The notes under the pieces are model-generated. The model worked only from the letters and a program-made list of their open reading frames with translations, did not search any database and had not been told where the DNA came from. Shown in pieces: positions 24,022 to 33,544 of a stretch of 64,000 nucleotides of DNA. The stretch is from Pachyseris speciosa (taxonomy: Eukaryota; Cnidaria; Anthozoa; Scleractinia; Pachyseridae), in the NCBI GenBank assembly GCA_016490735.1, contig JAEMWC010000995.1:216001-280000 (forward strand). Reading direction: 5' to 3'. Position 1 is the first letter of the stretch, and every line of letters begins with the position of its first letter. The position numbers were made by a program, and so were the translations under genes.

Positions 24022-24077
<56 letters not shown>

Positions 24078-25257
24078 GATATTTATCCAGCCCACTCGCC
24101 TTGGCGATTTTCAGTGGGGCCCTGCAAATAATAATATATATAAAATGAAATAAAAGTACCTAAAAAAAAATTGATATTACAATATTACAAAATTGTTACA
24201 ATATTAAACTAATTTTTTGTGTTTGAAGTTTGTTTGAAGTTTGTTTAAAGTGATGTTTTGGTCAGCTAGAAGAATTCAGCTGAAGTTTTACTTGCCTAAA
24301 AATGGTAGGGAACAAAATGTTTCTCTGAGAAAGTTCTAGCTGAAATGAACTTTCCACGGACTTTCTAGGGAACTATTTTCTTTACGAAAATGCTTACTGA
24401 CGTTTCTGACTGCAAAAACAGCAAATATGACCTTTCCGAAAACATCAGGGACTATTATTTCCCATCTTTTAGGCCACGTTTTATTTACGAAAATCCGAGT
24501 GCACTCTTTAATATTCGTATTAAAAGAGGTTTCTTAAAATATAAAACTGTAAAAACGAACGATAAAATCCGACGTTTCGGAGTAGTCATGACTCCATTAT
24601 CAAGGAAAATATAAACGAGATCATGCAAATTACAGCATAATAGACGCCGAGAGCCTAATGCGAATTACCCTCCACCGAACAGATATAGCCGAAACTTGTC
24701 GTTGGGTGCCCCTGAACATTACTAACACACCATTCACCATTCTTAACCGAAATATAAACCTAAAGCCAACAAAATAGGACACACATGAACTACATACTGA
24801 ATTTTCCAGAAAAAGTTGAAATGTCGAAAGACTGTGAACTGCAATTATGTAGTTCTTAGGAGAATGTAAAGGAATTGACAATCATACTTACATCATTTTT
24901 CTTAGTAGTCTGTTGACAGTGAAAGAAAAGATTAGGGCTCCTACCTAGTAATAGTAACTTGAGTCTAAGCTTCTAAGCTTGAAAGGTTAAGTTGTGCACC
25001 TGTATATTGTATTACTATTTTGCTGTGTAGGATAGAGAGAAGTTACTCTTTTTGATTTCCCTTCCAGTTACGCCTTGATGAAAGAGTGTTGGAACGAAAC
25101 TGCTTATGAACGGCCAAGCTTTAATGATCTGGTTGAACGAGTAGACAAGATGCTACTGGAGAAGGTTGAATACTTTGATTTCAACAAACTGGATGAGTCC
25201 AAAGATTATTATAAGGTGAAGGATACAACGACAGCGGAGACATCAGTACAGATATAG
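9027..25257 (+). CDS. Receptor tyrosine kinase gene (3' ten exons)
   Basis: Joined exons: 9027-9320, 12878-12965, 13202-13401, 15278-15462, 16390-16479, 17382-17645, 21148-21359, 22441-22481, 23040-23136, 25068-25257. Every junction has GT/AG ends and intron phases agree throughout. The product has one extracellular FN3 domain, a transmembrane helix, a basic juxtamembrane stretch and a complete kinase: GQGAFGRV loop, VAVKEL lysine, HRDLAARN catalytic loop, DFG in IGDFGLMR, and [12 protein letters not shown] kinase insert of about 110 acidic residues sits between the hinge ([13 protein letters not shown]) and helix E. HRDLAARN and the insert place it among FGFR/VEGFR/Cad96Ca-like receptors. 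Upstream exons and the signal peptide lie outside or were not recognised. The gene appears intact; introns are full of transposons. Confidence 0.85.
10288..11145 (-). pseudogene. IS630-like DDE transposase, frameshifted
   Basis: The N-terminal fragment (11145-10918) has a helix-turn-helix-like region ([20 protein letters not shown]). The catalytic part continues in other frames at 10840-10616 and 10797-10288. The second acidic motif is [12 protein letters not shown] and the third [19 protein letters not shown], where the glutamate supplies the last catalytic residue. The first motif reads VFIEECGYN, with glutamate where aspartate is usual. A frameshift between the two overlapping C-terminal frames, near 10797-10840, and another near 10918, show that it is inactive. 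Confidence 0.75.
11677..12531. mobile_element. MITE inserted in the right terminal repeat of the IS630-like element
   Basis: Arms of about 145 bp are inverted copies. The outer part is built from CTCTAAAACGAAGACCCTAAGACC-type short repeats, the inner part ends TCGATGTTTTATCCGCCA near 11820 and its complement near 12356. No coding content was found. The sequence GTATTGT occurs on both sides of the element (about 11656 and 12541) and may be the target duplication. The boundaries are good to about 10 bases. Confidence 0.7.
12878..12965 (+). CDS. RTK exon: transmembrane helix
   Basis: The acceptor GAAGATAG and donor AGAAG|GTAAGC give phase 1 in and phase 2 out. It encodes a hydrophobic helix ([18 protein letters not shown]) followed by the stop-transfer sequence KKRQRRARR. 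An alternative acceptor upstream at about 12861 would not keep the phase chain. Confidence 0.75.
13202..13401 (+). CDS. RTK exon: kinase glycine loop and ATP-binding lysine
   Basis: Phase 2 in, phase 1 out. It encodes the juxtamembrane stretch, [12 protein letters not shown] and, after a loop longer than usual (about 25 residues), VAVKELH with the ATP-anchoring lysine. Confidence 0.85.
13890..14400 (+). pseudogene. CR1-like LINE reverse-transcriptase remnant
   Basis: Stop-ridden translations recall the end of a non-LTR reverse transcriptase, including [12 protein letters not shown], an analogue of the catalytic YxDD box. A TACTAACTGCATCAGGTTAG segment near 14340 recurs in diverged form near 14587, separated by a 177-bp dispersed repeat. 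No complete frame remains. Confidence 0.4.
14401..14577. repeat. Dispersed repeat, copy 1
   Basis: The segment starting TTTAAATGATGATAACTTAA and containing CCACAAATCATAATTTGC is repeated in the same orientation at 21893-22066 in another intron of the same gene. A diverged partial copy appears near 26560. Nature unknown; possibly a SINE or MITE remnant. Confidence 0.6.
14756..14942. mobile_element. Fold-back MITE
   Basis: Arms 14756-14828 and 14869-14942 are inverted copies (ACAAATAGACTCCATGTTGC at one end, its complement at the other) around a 40-base loop. The short ORFs on both strands are products of the palindrome. Confidence 0.65.
15110..15275 (+). repeat. Pyrimidine-rich microsatellite next to a splice acceptor
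   Basis: About 165 bases of degenerate CCTTG, CCTTT and CTTCA repeats run right up to the AG at 15276-15277 and therefore serve as an extreme polypyrimidine tract for the following kinase exon. Confidence 0.8.
15278..15462 (+). CDS. RTK exon: helix C and hinge
   Basis: Phase 1 in, phase 0 out. It encodes [20 protein letters not shown], with the helix C glutamate and the HPNV motif, and the hinge [20 protein letters not shown]. Donor CAG|GTAACA. Confidence 0.85.
16390..16479 (+). CDS. RTK exon: kinase insert, part 1
   Basis: A 90-base in-phase exon with acceptor TTTAACAG and donor CAG|GTACAT. It encodes 30 residues of the variable insert ([20 protein letters not shown]). It has no catalytic residues and could be alternatively spliced. 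Confidence 0.7.
17382..17645 (+). CDS. RTK exon: kinase insert, part 2, and helix E
   Basis: In-phase exon of 88 codons, acceptor CCTTCAG, donor ATG|GTACGT. The first 75 residues are acidic and Ser/Thr rich with VPYENTRP, a tyrosine in a pYxN (Grb2-type SH2) context. The end [11 protein letters not shown] is kinase helix E. Confidence 0.85.
19409..19619 (+). pseudogene. Penelope-like element linker fragment, copy 1
   Basis: The frame reads [20 protein letters not shown], the conserved linker between reverse transcriptase and GIY-YIG endonuclease in PLEs. The same 210-bp segment is repeated in direct orientation at 20332-20548. No endonuclease part follows. Confidence 0.5.
19905..20548 (+). 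pseudogene. Internally deleted Penelope-like element with TATA box and hammerhead ribozyme
   Basis: The order is a TATA box GTATAAAAG near 19914, the ribozyme at 19981-20027, and then a frame from about 20041 resembling the end of a PLE reverse transcriptase: [50 protein letters not shown] frameshift near 20296 leads to the linker motif [20 protein letters not shown] near 20420. The N-terminal half, the catalytic palm and the endonuclease are missing. The 5' leader joined directly to the RT tail indicates a large deletion. Confidence 0.55.
19981..20027 (+). ncRNA. Hammerhead ribozyme, type I, PLE-associated
   Basis: Stem I is AGCAA (19981-19985) with TTGCT (20023-20027), five pairs. The core CTGACGA is at 19986-19992. 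Stem II is GGAAAGC...GCTTCC. The second core GAAA starts at 20013. Stem III is the palindrome ACCGGT, followed by the cleavage-site C (20022). All invariant core positions are present. The zero-loop stem III suggests activity as a dimer, as described for PLE hammerheads. The base just after CTGACGA is not canonically paired. Confidence 0.7.
20700..21147 (+). other. Intron sequence before the catalytic-loop exon
   Basis: No coding content is seen. It ends in the pyrimidine-rich acceptor TTGGTTATTTTACAG. Confidence 0.5.
21148..21359 (+). CDS. RTK exon: catalytic loop and activation segment
   Basis: Phase 0 in, phase 2 out (donor GATGT|GTATGT). It encodes [36 protein letters not shown] and SVKSDV. 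The activation loop has tyrosines as YSEVY rather than an adjacent YY pair. Confidence 0.9.
21893..22066. repeat. Dispersed repeat, copy 2
   Basis: Same sequence and orientation as 14401-14577, with scattered differences and a small internal change (AAAAATGAGCTCGGTGACACC). Confidence 0.6.
22441..22481 (+). CDS. RTK micro-exon: [13 protein letters not shown]
   Basis: A 41-base exon between TTAATTTCAG and G|GTAATT, phase 2 in and 1 out. It encodes the conserved helix F sequence. Confidence 0.85.
22482..23039 (+). other. Intron between the micro-exon and the next kinase exon
   Basis: A 73-codon open frame at 22538-22759 has no recognised domain and I do not call it. Confidence 0.4.
23040..23136 (+). 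CDS. RTK exon: GGSPYP to helix H
   Basis: Phase 1 in, phase 2 out. It encodes [20 protein letters not shown] and [11 protein letters not shown]. Donor TTT|GTAAGT. Confidence 0.85.
23137..25067 (+). other. Large intron with microsatellite and repeat debris
   Basis: A pure ATA/AAT trinucleotide run lies at about 24020-24076. A diverged PLE-type 3' segment lies near 24500-24640: on the minus strand it reads TGGAGTCATGACTACTCC then GAAACGTC, like a hammerhead stem II and second core, but the first core is degraded. No exon is evident. Confidence 0.45.
25068..25257 (+). CDS. RTK terminal exon
   Basis: Phase 2 in, stop TAG at 25255-25257. It encodes [20 protein letters not shown], with the kinase arginine of the helix H-I region, and a short tail ending in TSVQI. 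Tail tyrosines (KDYYKVKD) may be docking sites. Confidence 0.85.
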
Positions 25258-26877
25258 TCATAATTGGTTTGTTATTCAGTTCCATTTGAAGGCATCTGCA
25301 AACTTCCTTCATACAAAAAGTAAATACGGAATTAAGTGCATGCATCCTTAAACGTGATTGTATAGATTAATAATAATTGATAAAAGAGGACAAGTTTGAG
25401 CAGTAAGCTTTGTTCTTAAAACTGTTGCATCAAGTTATCATCACTTAGAAAATAGATGGCGATATTTTGCAAGAATCGTAGCCGTATCCATGCAGTAAGG
25501 ACACTTTAATTCAGTGTTTGTCATAAAAACTTCAATGTTTTGTTTGACAAAGGATAACCATTTTCTTTAACATCAATTTCAAAACATATACTCTATATCT
25601 GGAAGTTATCAAGTACACTGATAACTATTGTAAGATTTCCATTGTATTTCCCATGAGAGGTTTTATATTAGTTAAAGCTTCTTTGAGTGATCTAATGAAA
25701 CAAAAGCAATTAAAGAAACGGTAACTATTGGACACTGTTTTCTTGTTACTCTGCCCAATATGCACCAAAAGCCTGTCCATTTGCTGTTGTCAACAAAACC
25801 CTACACATTTACTGTTATCAGAAGCAGTGTTACTCTCTAAGCAAACTGGCATTAAAAAATTAATGATGGAAAGGCTTTTCAGAGCTTTGAGGTTGTAAAT
25901 GGTTTGGCTAACAATAAACGCTAACAATTGTTGGGCACCGTTTTCTTGTTACTCCATCTGTTATGGACCAAAAGCCTGCCCATTTGCAGTTGACAACAAA
26001 ATTCTACACGTTTTACTGTTTTGTCAAAACAACTCTACACATAAACTTTTATCAGAAGCGGTGTCCACTCACTGGCATTGAAAATGATGGAAAGGCTTTT
26101 TAGCGATTTAAGGTTGTATGAACTTTAGCTTGCTAACTGCTGTTTTGCCCGGCAAATTTCGAATTTCACGTTTAAACTGATGCGTAAAGAATCTCCACTT
26201 TTCAACAATTGGAGCAAAATTGACATTGAATAATGAAAACATTCAGTCGTATTTAAAGTTTTGTCGCAAACCTTACGAACAATATTTCAGTGTTTCGCAA
26301 ACGGGCTTTGTATGAGCTGCTGTTTTTGTATTTAAATTTCCCTGTTACAATGATTTTGGTTGTCATAACTTACGCGGCTCTCGCCGGTTCCAGTACTTTC
26401 TAGCTCTTGTACTTTGATGGATTATTACTACCAATCTTTACAAGCTGTTACTTTTCTGGTGGCATCAAACAAATGTCCAATCATTGGTAAACAAGTTGTG
26501 AACTTTTTTTCTCCTAATAGGCTACCGTGGTAACACTATAACCTGTTGAAAAGACCACTAATTTTGGCTTAGAGAGAAAATAACTAAAAAAACGAGCTCG
26601 GTTACCCCCAATTTATATTGTTGAAAAGTAATAAGCATGTCAAGACCCAATATTTTGCAAAATTAAAAAAAGAATATAGGAAGGGATACAGAGTCACCTT
26701 GAAGTTTCGAAAATTTACAGTGGTTCTGAATCTGCTCCTACACTTTTTAAGTTGTATTTTATTATGCTATTTATTTCCTAACGATAAAAAGTGGAGGTCA
26801 CCGAGCTAGCTTCTGAATTATTATCGTTTAAAGCTATTAATTTGGGGTGTTTTTAACATGTCAGAGTGTTGTTATGG

Positions 26878-26923
<46 letters not shown>

Positions 26924-27092
26924 GGAGTGAAACACGAAAGTTTGGTTTATCAACGGAGTTGTGTATGGTTTATATACGGAAAATGGAGCTACGCTATTGG
27001 TGGTAACATGGTAACGTGAGAAACAGGAATAAATGAATTGAATGAAAAGCGCTCGTTGATACCGTGGGGATTAAGAGTGCCAATTTGAAAGA
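25258..27092. other. 3' flank of the RTK gene
   Basis: The kinase 3' UTR must begin here; several weak poly(A) signals exist (ATTAAA near 25708) but none is decisive. Two diverged copies of a segment with TTACT(C/G)TGCC and AAAAGCCTGCCCATTTGC lie near 25740-25880 and 25930-26095. A poor copy of the 14401 dispersed repeat lies near 26530-26620. No gene is seen. Confidence 0.4.
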
Positions 27093-28038
27093 TCAGTTTT
27101 TGCTCGAGATTTTTACGGCTTTCCGTGGTACCTTGATGTAGGGAAAGGCCGGAGATCGACATGTGTTGTTTGGAATGGTTAGGGAGATTAAAATGCCGAG
27201 CGACAGGTTTGGATGCGTCTTTGTCATCTTTCTCAACATCACGAAGATGTTATCGGAATCCGGGTCACCTAGTCGTCTTCCTGTTTCGCCGATGTATAAC
27301 TTTTTGCATAATGTGCAGGTTATGTAATAGATAACATTTGCGGAGGTACACGTGAAACGATCAGTGATCTTAACAGATCGCTTAGGGTCCGATATTTTGT
27401 CAGTGTTTTGAATAAAAGGACAACTTTTGCATCGTGAGCCGCGCATTTAAAAGTGCCAGGTTGTTCAGTTGTTTTGAATGCGCTTTTAACTAGAAAGTTA
27501 CCTACATTTTTGTCGTTTTTGAATGAAATCAGCGGTGGTTCCGAAAAGATTCTAGCAGTTTCTGGATCATTTTGCAGTATCTTATTATTCATTTATTAAG
27601 AATGATGGCTTTAACTGGGTTATTATGCGGGTGAAATGTGAGGGTGAATGGAATTCTGTCATTCTTTTCCTTTTGTGACGTCTGTAGTGCTGACTGTTGA
27701 TCAATCTGCTGAGCGCGGTGATGGCCCGATTGAACCACAGAATCAGGATAGCCACGTTTCTCGAAAAAATGGCACATTTCCTCTGATTTGTTGGAAAAAT
27801 CAGAGTCATCACTACATAGACGTCGAAGTCTAAGAAATTGAGAATAGGGAATGGCGTTTTTGACATGAGATCTAGATGGATGTGAAGATGAATACAACAA
27901 ATAACTGTGAGAATCGGTGGGTTTGTAGTGCACACTGGTACATGAACCGTTGCCGCTGATACAAACTTCGATATCAAGAAGGGCCAGGGAAGTTTCCGAA
28001 ATTTCCCAGATATATTTTAGAGCGATTCTGTCAGTCAC
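27093..28038 (-). pseudogene. Penelope-like element fragment: RT end, linker, GIY-YIG endonuclease
   Basis: Reading on the minus strand from 28038, the frames give the end of the reverse-transcriptase region (SLALLDIEVCISGNGSCTS, AIPYSQFLRLRRLCSDDSDF), the linker FSEPPLISFKNDKNVGNFLV and the endonuclease (CKSCPFI, VIYYITCTLCKKLYIGETGR). At least two frameshifts (near 27440 and 27590) separate them. The N-terminal half is missing and the 5' boundary coincides with the start of a LINE on the other strand. Confidence 0.7.
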
Positions 28039-28042
28039 AATA

Positions 28043-29444
28043 AACTGCTCTTTAAACTGAAATCCTATGGAATTTCTGGTTCGCTATTTGACTGGCTCTC
28101 TGACTATCTCTCTGACCGGAAACAACGTGTGGTTGTTGAGGGTATCTCTTCGGAGCACCTTGATGTTACTTCCGGTGTTTCCCAAGGGAGCATTCTCGGT
28201 CCTCTGCTTTTCTTACTTTATGTGAACGATCTTCCAGACGTTGCTAGTAATTCAACTGTGGCGCTATTTGCTGATGACGGTAAATGCTTTAATATCATTG
28301 AATCATCCTCAGACCATCTTCTCCTCCAGCAAGATCTGAATGCAATGTGTGACTGGTCTCTGTCCTGGCAACTGAAATTTAATACATCAAAGTCTTTCCT
28401 TCTCAGGATTTCTCGTAAACGTTTTCCTTCAACTAGTTCATACTCTCTTGATAACCAGCTTGTCAAAAGTGTGGCATCATATTGATCTAGGTGTGGTAAT
28501 TAGTAATGACCTTAAGTGGTCCCCTCACATCGCGCAATGCATTTCTAAGGCAAACCGCATGCTAGGTTTCCTTCGAAGGAACTGCATGCTAATGACTGAC
28601 ACTCGCTGTCGTCGACTATTATACCTTGCCCTTGTCCGGTCCCATTTATCTTATGGTAGTGAGATCTGGGCACCTCAAGGCTCTTCCGGTGACCTATCTC
28701 TCTTGGAGGGGGTTCAACGGCGTGCTACGAAATTTGTTCTTAAAGATTATGACTCTCCTTACATTCTCCGCCTCAAAAAGCTTAAATTGCTACCGATAAG
28801 CTACTGGCTAGAAATTAAGGATCTTATCTTTTTCTTTAAATGCAAACAGGGCCTGTATGATCTAGATATTTCCTGTTACGTCACGTTTTCTTCTCTTCGT
28901 TCTTCTCGCTCAAGATCAGGTCAGCAAAATCTACTGCAGCCCAACTTCTGCAGGAATACACTCTTCAGAAATTCTTTTTTTAATAGAATTGTCTTTATGT
29001 GGAACAGGCTTCCTCTGTCTATACGTAATTGTCACTTCCATCCTTTAAGAGCCAGATTTACTCTCTCTGCTTTTCTAAGCTGGACACTACTTTCGACACA
29101 GACAGAATGCGCACATGGAAAACTTACTGTTCTAAGTGTCGCTCTTACAATCTGACTTGTTGCTACTGATTACACTCTTTTTTTTCTAATTATATTTCAA
29201 TTAAAAATTATTATATTCGATATGTTAGCTTTCGTATTTCTTATTTGGCTGACCTTTGCATGGGACCTGTGTCCTGTTGGTCAGACCCTCAACCAAGTTG
29301 CTGTTTTATTTCGTATTACATTTTATGTTTTCTTGTTCATGTATCTTGTCACCATAATGTTTTTAAGTTTATTTTTGAATCTTGCATCATTGTAACAGGT
29401 CTTTTGGTTGTAAAGTTAATAAATAAATAAATAAATAAATAAAT
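28043..29444 (+). pseudogene. 5'-truncated LINE reverse transcriptase
   Basis: Frames 28060-28485 and 28448-29155 join across a one-base shift near 28480. Motifs: GVSQGSILGPLLFLLYVND, FADDGKCF (the catalytic ADD box) and CDWSLSWQLKFNTSKS, then the C-terminal region VQRRATKFVLKDYD and WNRLPLSIR typical of jockey/CR1-clade LINEs. The 3' end is a (TAAA)n tail at about 29418-29444. The endonuclease and N-terminal RT are absent. Confidence 0.75.
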
Positions 29445-29526
29445 AGAAAGGAATTAACCGCGGTTATAAATTAATTGATTGTTGATTGATTGATAGATTG
29501 ATTGATTGATTGATTGTTATAAATTG

Positions 29527-29625
29527 ACTTCGACGTCTATGTAGTGATGACTCTGATTTTTCCAACAAATCAGAGGAAATGTGCCATTTTTTCGAGAAAC
29601 GTGGCTATCCTGATTCTGTGGTCTA
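29527..29625 (+). pseudogene. Small PLE fragment, inverted relative to the one at 27.1-28.0 kb
   Basis: About 100 bases are a near-exact reverse complement of 27734-27832 (GACTTCGACGTCTATGTAGT and onward). A (TTGA)n tract at about 29470-29515 lies just before it. Confidence 0.6.
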
Positions 29626-30289
29626 CCCTTAACCCTTTAAGGGTTACCCCACCACCCTGGACTACTTATAATTAATCGCATACAAAATGGCCGACAAAAG
29701 AAAAGTTCAGCCAAGTACTTCGATTCTCCTGTCTGTACTGCCTGTTATTGCTGCTTTCTAGTGTTATGACATACCGTTAATTGTTACCTTATTGCTAGAT
29801 AATGTCAAACACGGCCCTAGTCCAGTCCGTTTATTTTATTTGACCCATGACTCGGTCAAGAAGAAGCTAGAAATATGAAAGGATCTACAGACCTTGCACT
29901 AGAAATATTTTCCTTTTCTGAGGGAGAAGAAAGATTACATCTCCTCGCGTTGTACTCGATCGGCCATGATGACCGTTTGGGTTGTCATGATGAAAAAAGA
30001 AGAAATGTAGAGAGGGTAACCCCCCTGCCAGGGTAACCCTAGCACTTGGGTCACCCTCCCTGCTTATTCTTCCGCTCTTTATTCTCCCGGGCGTCCCCCC
30101 TCTGGCCCCTAGATGAGTCCAATAAAGAAACGATTTTACTTTGAGAATTAAAAGCTGATAAGTTTGTTGTCAGTCTGTGAGTTTACTCAATCATTTACCG
30201 TAACTCCTCTATTATTCCCCCGTCTCAAATAAGGCCTTTTCTCTAATAACCCCCTTTTTCAGAGGAGGAAGTGTTAAGTCCCCCCTCTC
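29626..30289. other. Non-coding, nothing recognised
   Basis: Contains short GGGTTACCC/GGGTAACCC motifs and pyrimidine-rich tracts, but no ORF or structured repeat that I can support. Confidence 0.35.
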
Positions 30290-30961
30290 TTTTAAGAGCA
30301 AGTGCACAGGAAAATCGAGCAAAAGGCGGCCACAGTCGAAAAACTAACCTACCCTCATTTTAAGTCTATAGAGAGGTACTGACGAGTTTACAAACCTCCT
30401 GGGGTTTATTTTCCGAAATACGGTCGATTTTTGGAATTATTTGAGATTTTTGATTTCGCCCGTCTGACGCCTGAAATTAGCCGCCTCACAAGGGAAAATA
30501 GACCGGCCGAAGTAACTGCTTCGGGTAACCAAACATGTCAACCTATCGGAAATCTAACACTTAATTTCTATAAAATGGACATCTAGCATCCTATTTACGA
30601 CAGATTTCCGATTCTGAAGTGTAAAATCAAGCCTGTTAACCGCTTTCTAAATGGCCAGTTGACAAGAGCTCACGAATGCGAAAAATTATAGGCAAAACTG
30701 AAATCGAGCTTGTGGTTATGGGAATCCTCCAAATTGCCCCAAATTTTAGTTTTGAAGTCTCGAGATATAGTGTTTTAACGTACATTAAAATTTTGGTTGG
30801 GTTTTTTAGCGAGCGCTTTAGAATAAGTCGACTAATTTGAAGAAATTTTGCACTAAGTGACCTCAAATTGACCTCAGGGTGTTTGTTTACATTGACTAGT
30901 CGCATCGGTTACATTGAAATGAGCGCTTCATATTAACTAATATTCTCATTCCATATTTCAT
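30290..30961. repeat. Long inverted repeat, left arm (segment A)
   Basis: About 670 bases match the reverse complement of 42822-43500, for example GACTAGTCGCATCGGTTACA near 30894. The similarity ends at about 30961, with a small remnant of the next homologous piece (GTTGTTGTCCACACT, TAGATCTGAT) at 31068-31094. Confidence 0.75.
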
Positions 30962-31104
30962 TTGAGAATGAATTTGACTTACCATTGTATAATAGCGTCG
31001 AATAGCAGCGTGGGTTGTCTTGAAGCGGCAGAATGAAGCCGATAGAGGCTGCAATCGGGTGCAGTTGTTGTCCACACTATTGTAGATCTGATATATAGAG
31101 ATTA

Positions 31105-31247
31105 CTTCATGGTTGGTGAGTGCGTACGATTTTTATTCACGAGTTGTGAAGAATCGAAAACGAACGAGTGAGCGCAGCGAACGAGTGAGTTTGCGATTCT
31201 TCACAACGAGTGAATAAAAATCGTACAAGCGAACCAACAATGAGGTA
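31105..31247. repeat. Imperfect palindrome at the left end of the Crypton-like insertion
   Basis: Arms of about 53 bases (TACGATTTTTATTCAC, then GTTGTGAAGAATCG) flank a loop with two copies of GAACGAGTGAG. The related right-end palindrome is at 38861-38948. Confidence 0.6.
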
Positions 31248-31674
31248 ATTTGTTTATTATATATGTACTGAGATATTACAAAATCATGTTAACAACTATC
31301 AATTGCGCGGTGAAATCAACACAAAGACCACAACGAGTTGCGAATGATTTTATTCGAGCACACTGAACGTACAGAACTTCCTACAACATTAAAGTTATTC
31401 AATGACTCTGAAGAAAGTGGAACAAAGTCTACTTTTAAACGATTCTTTAACTTTAAATAACAATGAAAATTTTCAGCTTTAAATATCGCCGTTCAAAACC
31501 GTAACTAAGATATAAAATTTGAAAAAGTTGACTGTTTTGTAAATCTACAGGAGTGCTCAACGACTTCTTTTTCTAAAAAGTATTCTTATCCGTCCACAAA
31601 ACAAATTGACACTAGGGCAGTCACACCTGATTAATAATTAACTTTCGTGGGAAAAAAAGGGCCGATCCTCAGTT

Positions 31675-31845
31675 CCAGCAAGCGTCAGTATCTAGGATTC
31701 TCAGCCAGCAAGGCAATTTACACAAAACTCAACTCCCAGCCAGGAGAGCTTTCAAACCCTTGTCGTTTACCAGCAAATCGGAGTCAAAAAGATATTCGCC
31801 AGCCAGCAAGTGTGAGAAAAGTTCCCGGTTCCCAGCAAAACGGAA
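31675..31845. repeat. Cluster of CCAGC(C/A)AG motifs, left
   Basis: Six irregularly spaced occurrences: TTCCAGCAAGC, CAGCCAGCAAGG, TCCCAGCCAGGAG, TACCAGCAAAT, GCCAGCCAGCAAGTG and TTCCCAGCAAAAC. Possible protein-binding subterminal repeats. Confidence 0.55.
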
Positions 31846-33544
31846 ATTTAACTCTAACGTGATTTTAAAAAGTGGACTTAAAGGTTTGTAATTGAAGAAT
31901 TCCCAATAACGTTATTTCTCTCTTTTCCAACCTTGACAAAGCCAGTCTCAAGGCAAATAGGCTGTCATGGTGCACTCAGCTGTATAAATTGGTAGATGCC
32001 ACTACAGTAACGTTTATAATTACAAAGAAAAGGCCTTACTTGTCATTTAATCCTGACAATGAACATCCTCCTCCCTTCGCCGCCAGAGACCTCTGCTCGC
32101 AGGGAACCTCCTCCCTTGGTGAAGCACGCAGTCTGCAAATTTACCCCTTCACAGCGCCTCTCCTTGTGATACATCTGAAAACCCTAATCTCTTCACGATG
32201 GTTCTCCTTTAGGTCGTCTTTCTTAATTTCTACGTTTGTATAATAACAGCAACAAGCAGCAAGTATCCACCCAAAGGCAAGCTTAATTTTCATATTTTCA
32301 GGTATCGTCTGGAAATGGCGAAGCCATTTCAGATGCTGTTTGAAAGTATTGATCTCTAAGAATGCTGCAAACGATTTCTGTACACGGAAACTGTTGATTA
32401 CAGCGACATTGCGCATTCTAGTGAACAAAGGCCTTAAATTGTTCCTTTTGTATTTTTATAAACATGCTGTAATACAACCTTATAATCATGGTATACTTTC
32501 TTATTTTGTCGTTTTTTCAAAACCTCCTGTAAATCTTTAGAAGCAATCTAAATGAGATACGAGTATATAGTATTTTAGGATATACTAAAACAGTGGATAG
32601 CGTTGAAGGAGCGCTCTGATTGGCTAGTCAAACTCCGAATATCCTTTGCTATTTACCTTCGAGCAACTCGCGAGTGTCGTGCTCCCTCGTGTGAATTTCG
32701 AAAAAATGGCGTCCCGGTTTACATCCGTGACAAGCGAAGAAATCATCCAAATTAACAACGAAGCAGTCCCTTAAAACACAAACAAAGCGACTAAATTTGG
32801 TTTGGCCGTGTTTAAAGGTAATGGTTTATGTTTTTAACCTGACGTTTATCGATAAAAACCAATGAGAAAGGTTTGTTTAGAAATGCAAATTAATCTTGCG
32901 TAACCTCACTTGTTCACTTGAAAACCAAAGTTGAATGATATTTTCCTACAGAATGGTTTCAAATACAGAGAGAATTTGCAACTCCATGTGAAAAAATGTC
33001 GCCACCAGAACTAAACAAATGTCTTCAGAAATTTTATCTGTAGTACTAATAAATAGTACTATGGATTACCAGGATAGAGTGCCACTAAAATTCGAAAAAT
33101 TCCGCTTTCCTCTCAAAGGCAATGGTTCTAGCTGGAAATATCTACTCCGTTTGAAAAGCGCCATACTCGGATTGCTTTATTCCACTGTTTGCATCTGTTT
33201 TTTCAGAATAATTGCTTTTGCGTTTGTTTGTACGACACTCAACTGAAACCACTCTAGCCTTAGCTTTTTCCATTTATGCATGTCCTACAACTTTCTTGCA
33301 AGTGCGTGTACATACTCTATCACTTCATTTTTTCTTCAAAGGGCTGCGGATGGGGACGAATACAATTCAAAAGAAGTGTCAGTTTTACTTAGGATAACGG
33401 CCGGATTGTCTTGAAAACGTTACTGTTAGTTTATCTCACCCTATTCAGCTAACTTCATCCACTGAGCCATGTTTGAACTACTTTGCGAGTAACTTTCATC
33501 AAGCACTGCCCAGTTCAGTTCAGTTCAGTTCAGCTGTAATTTCC

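Noticed and set aside
24500..24640. Hammerhead ribozyme on the minus strand
   Set aside because: The stem II and GAAAC-like part is present, but the CTGANGA core is degraded, so I do not call it as a ribozyme.
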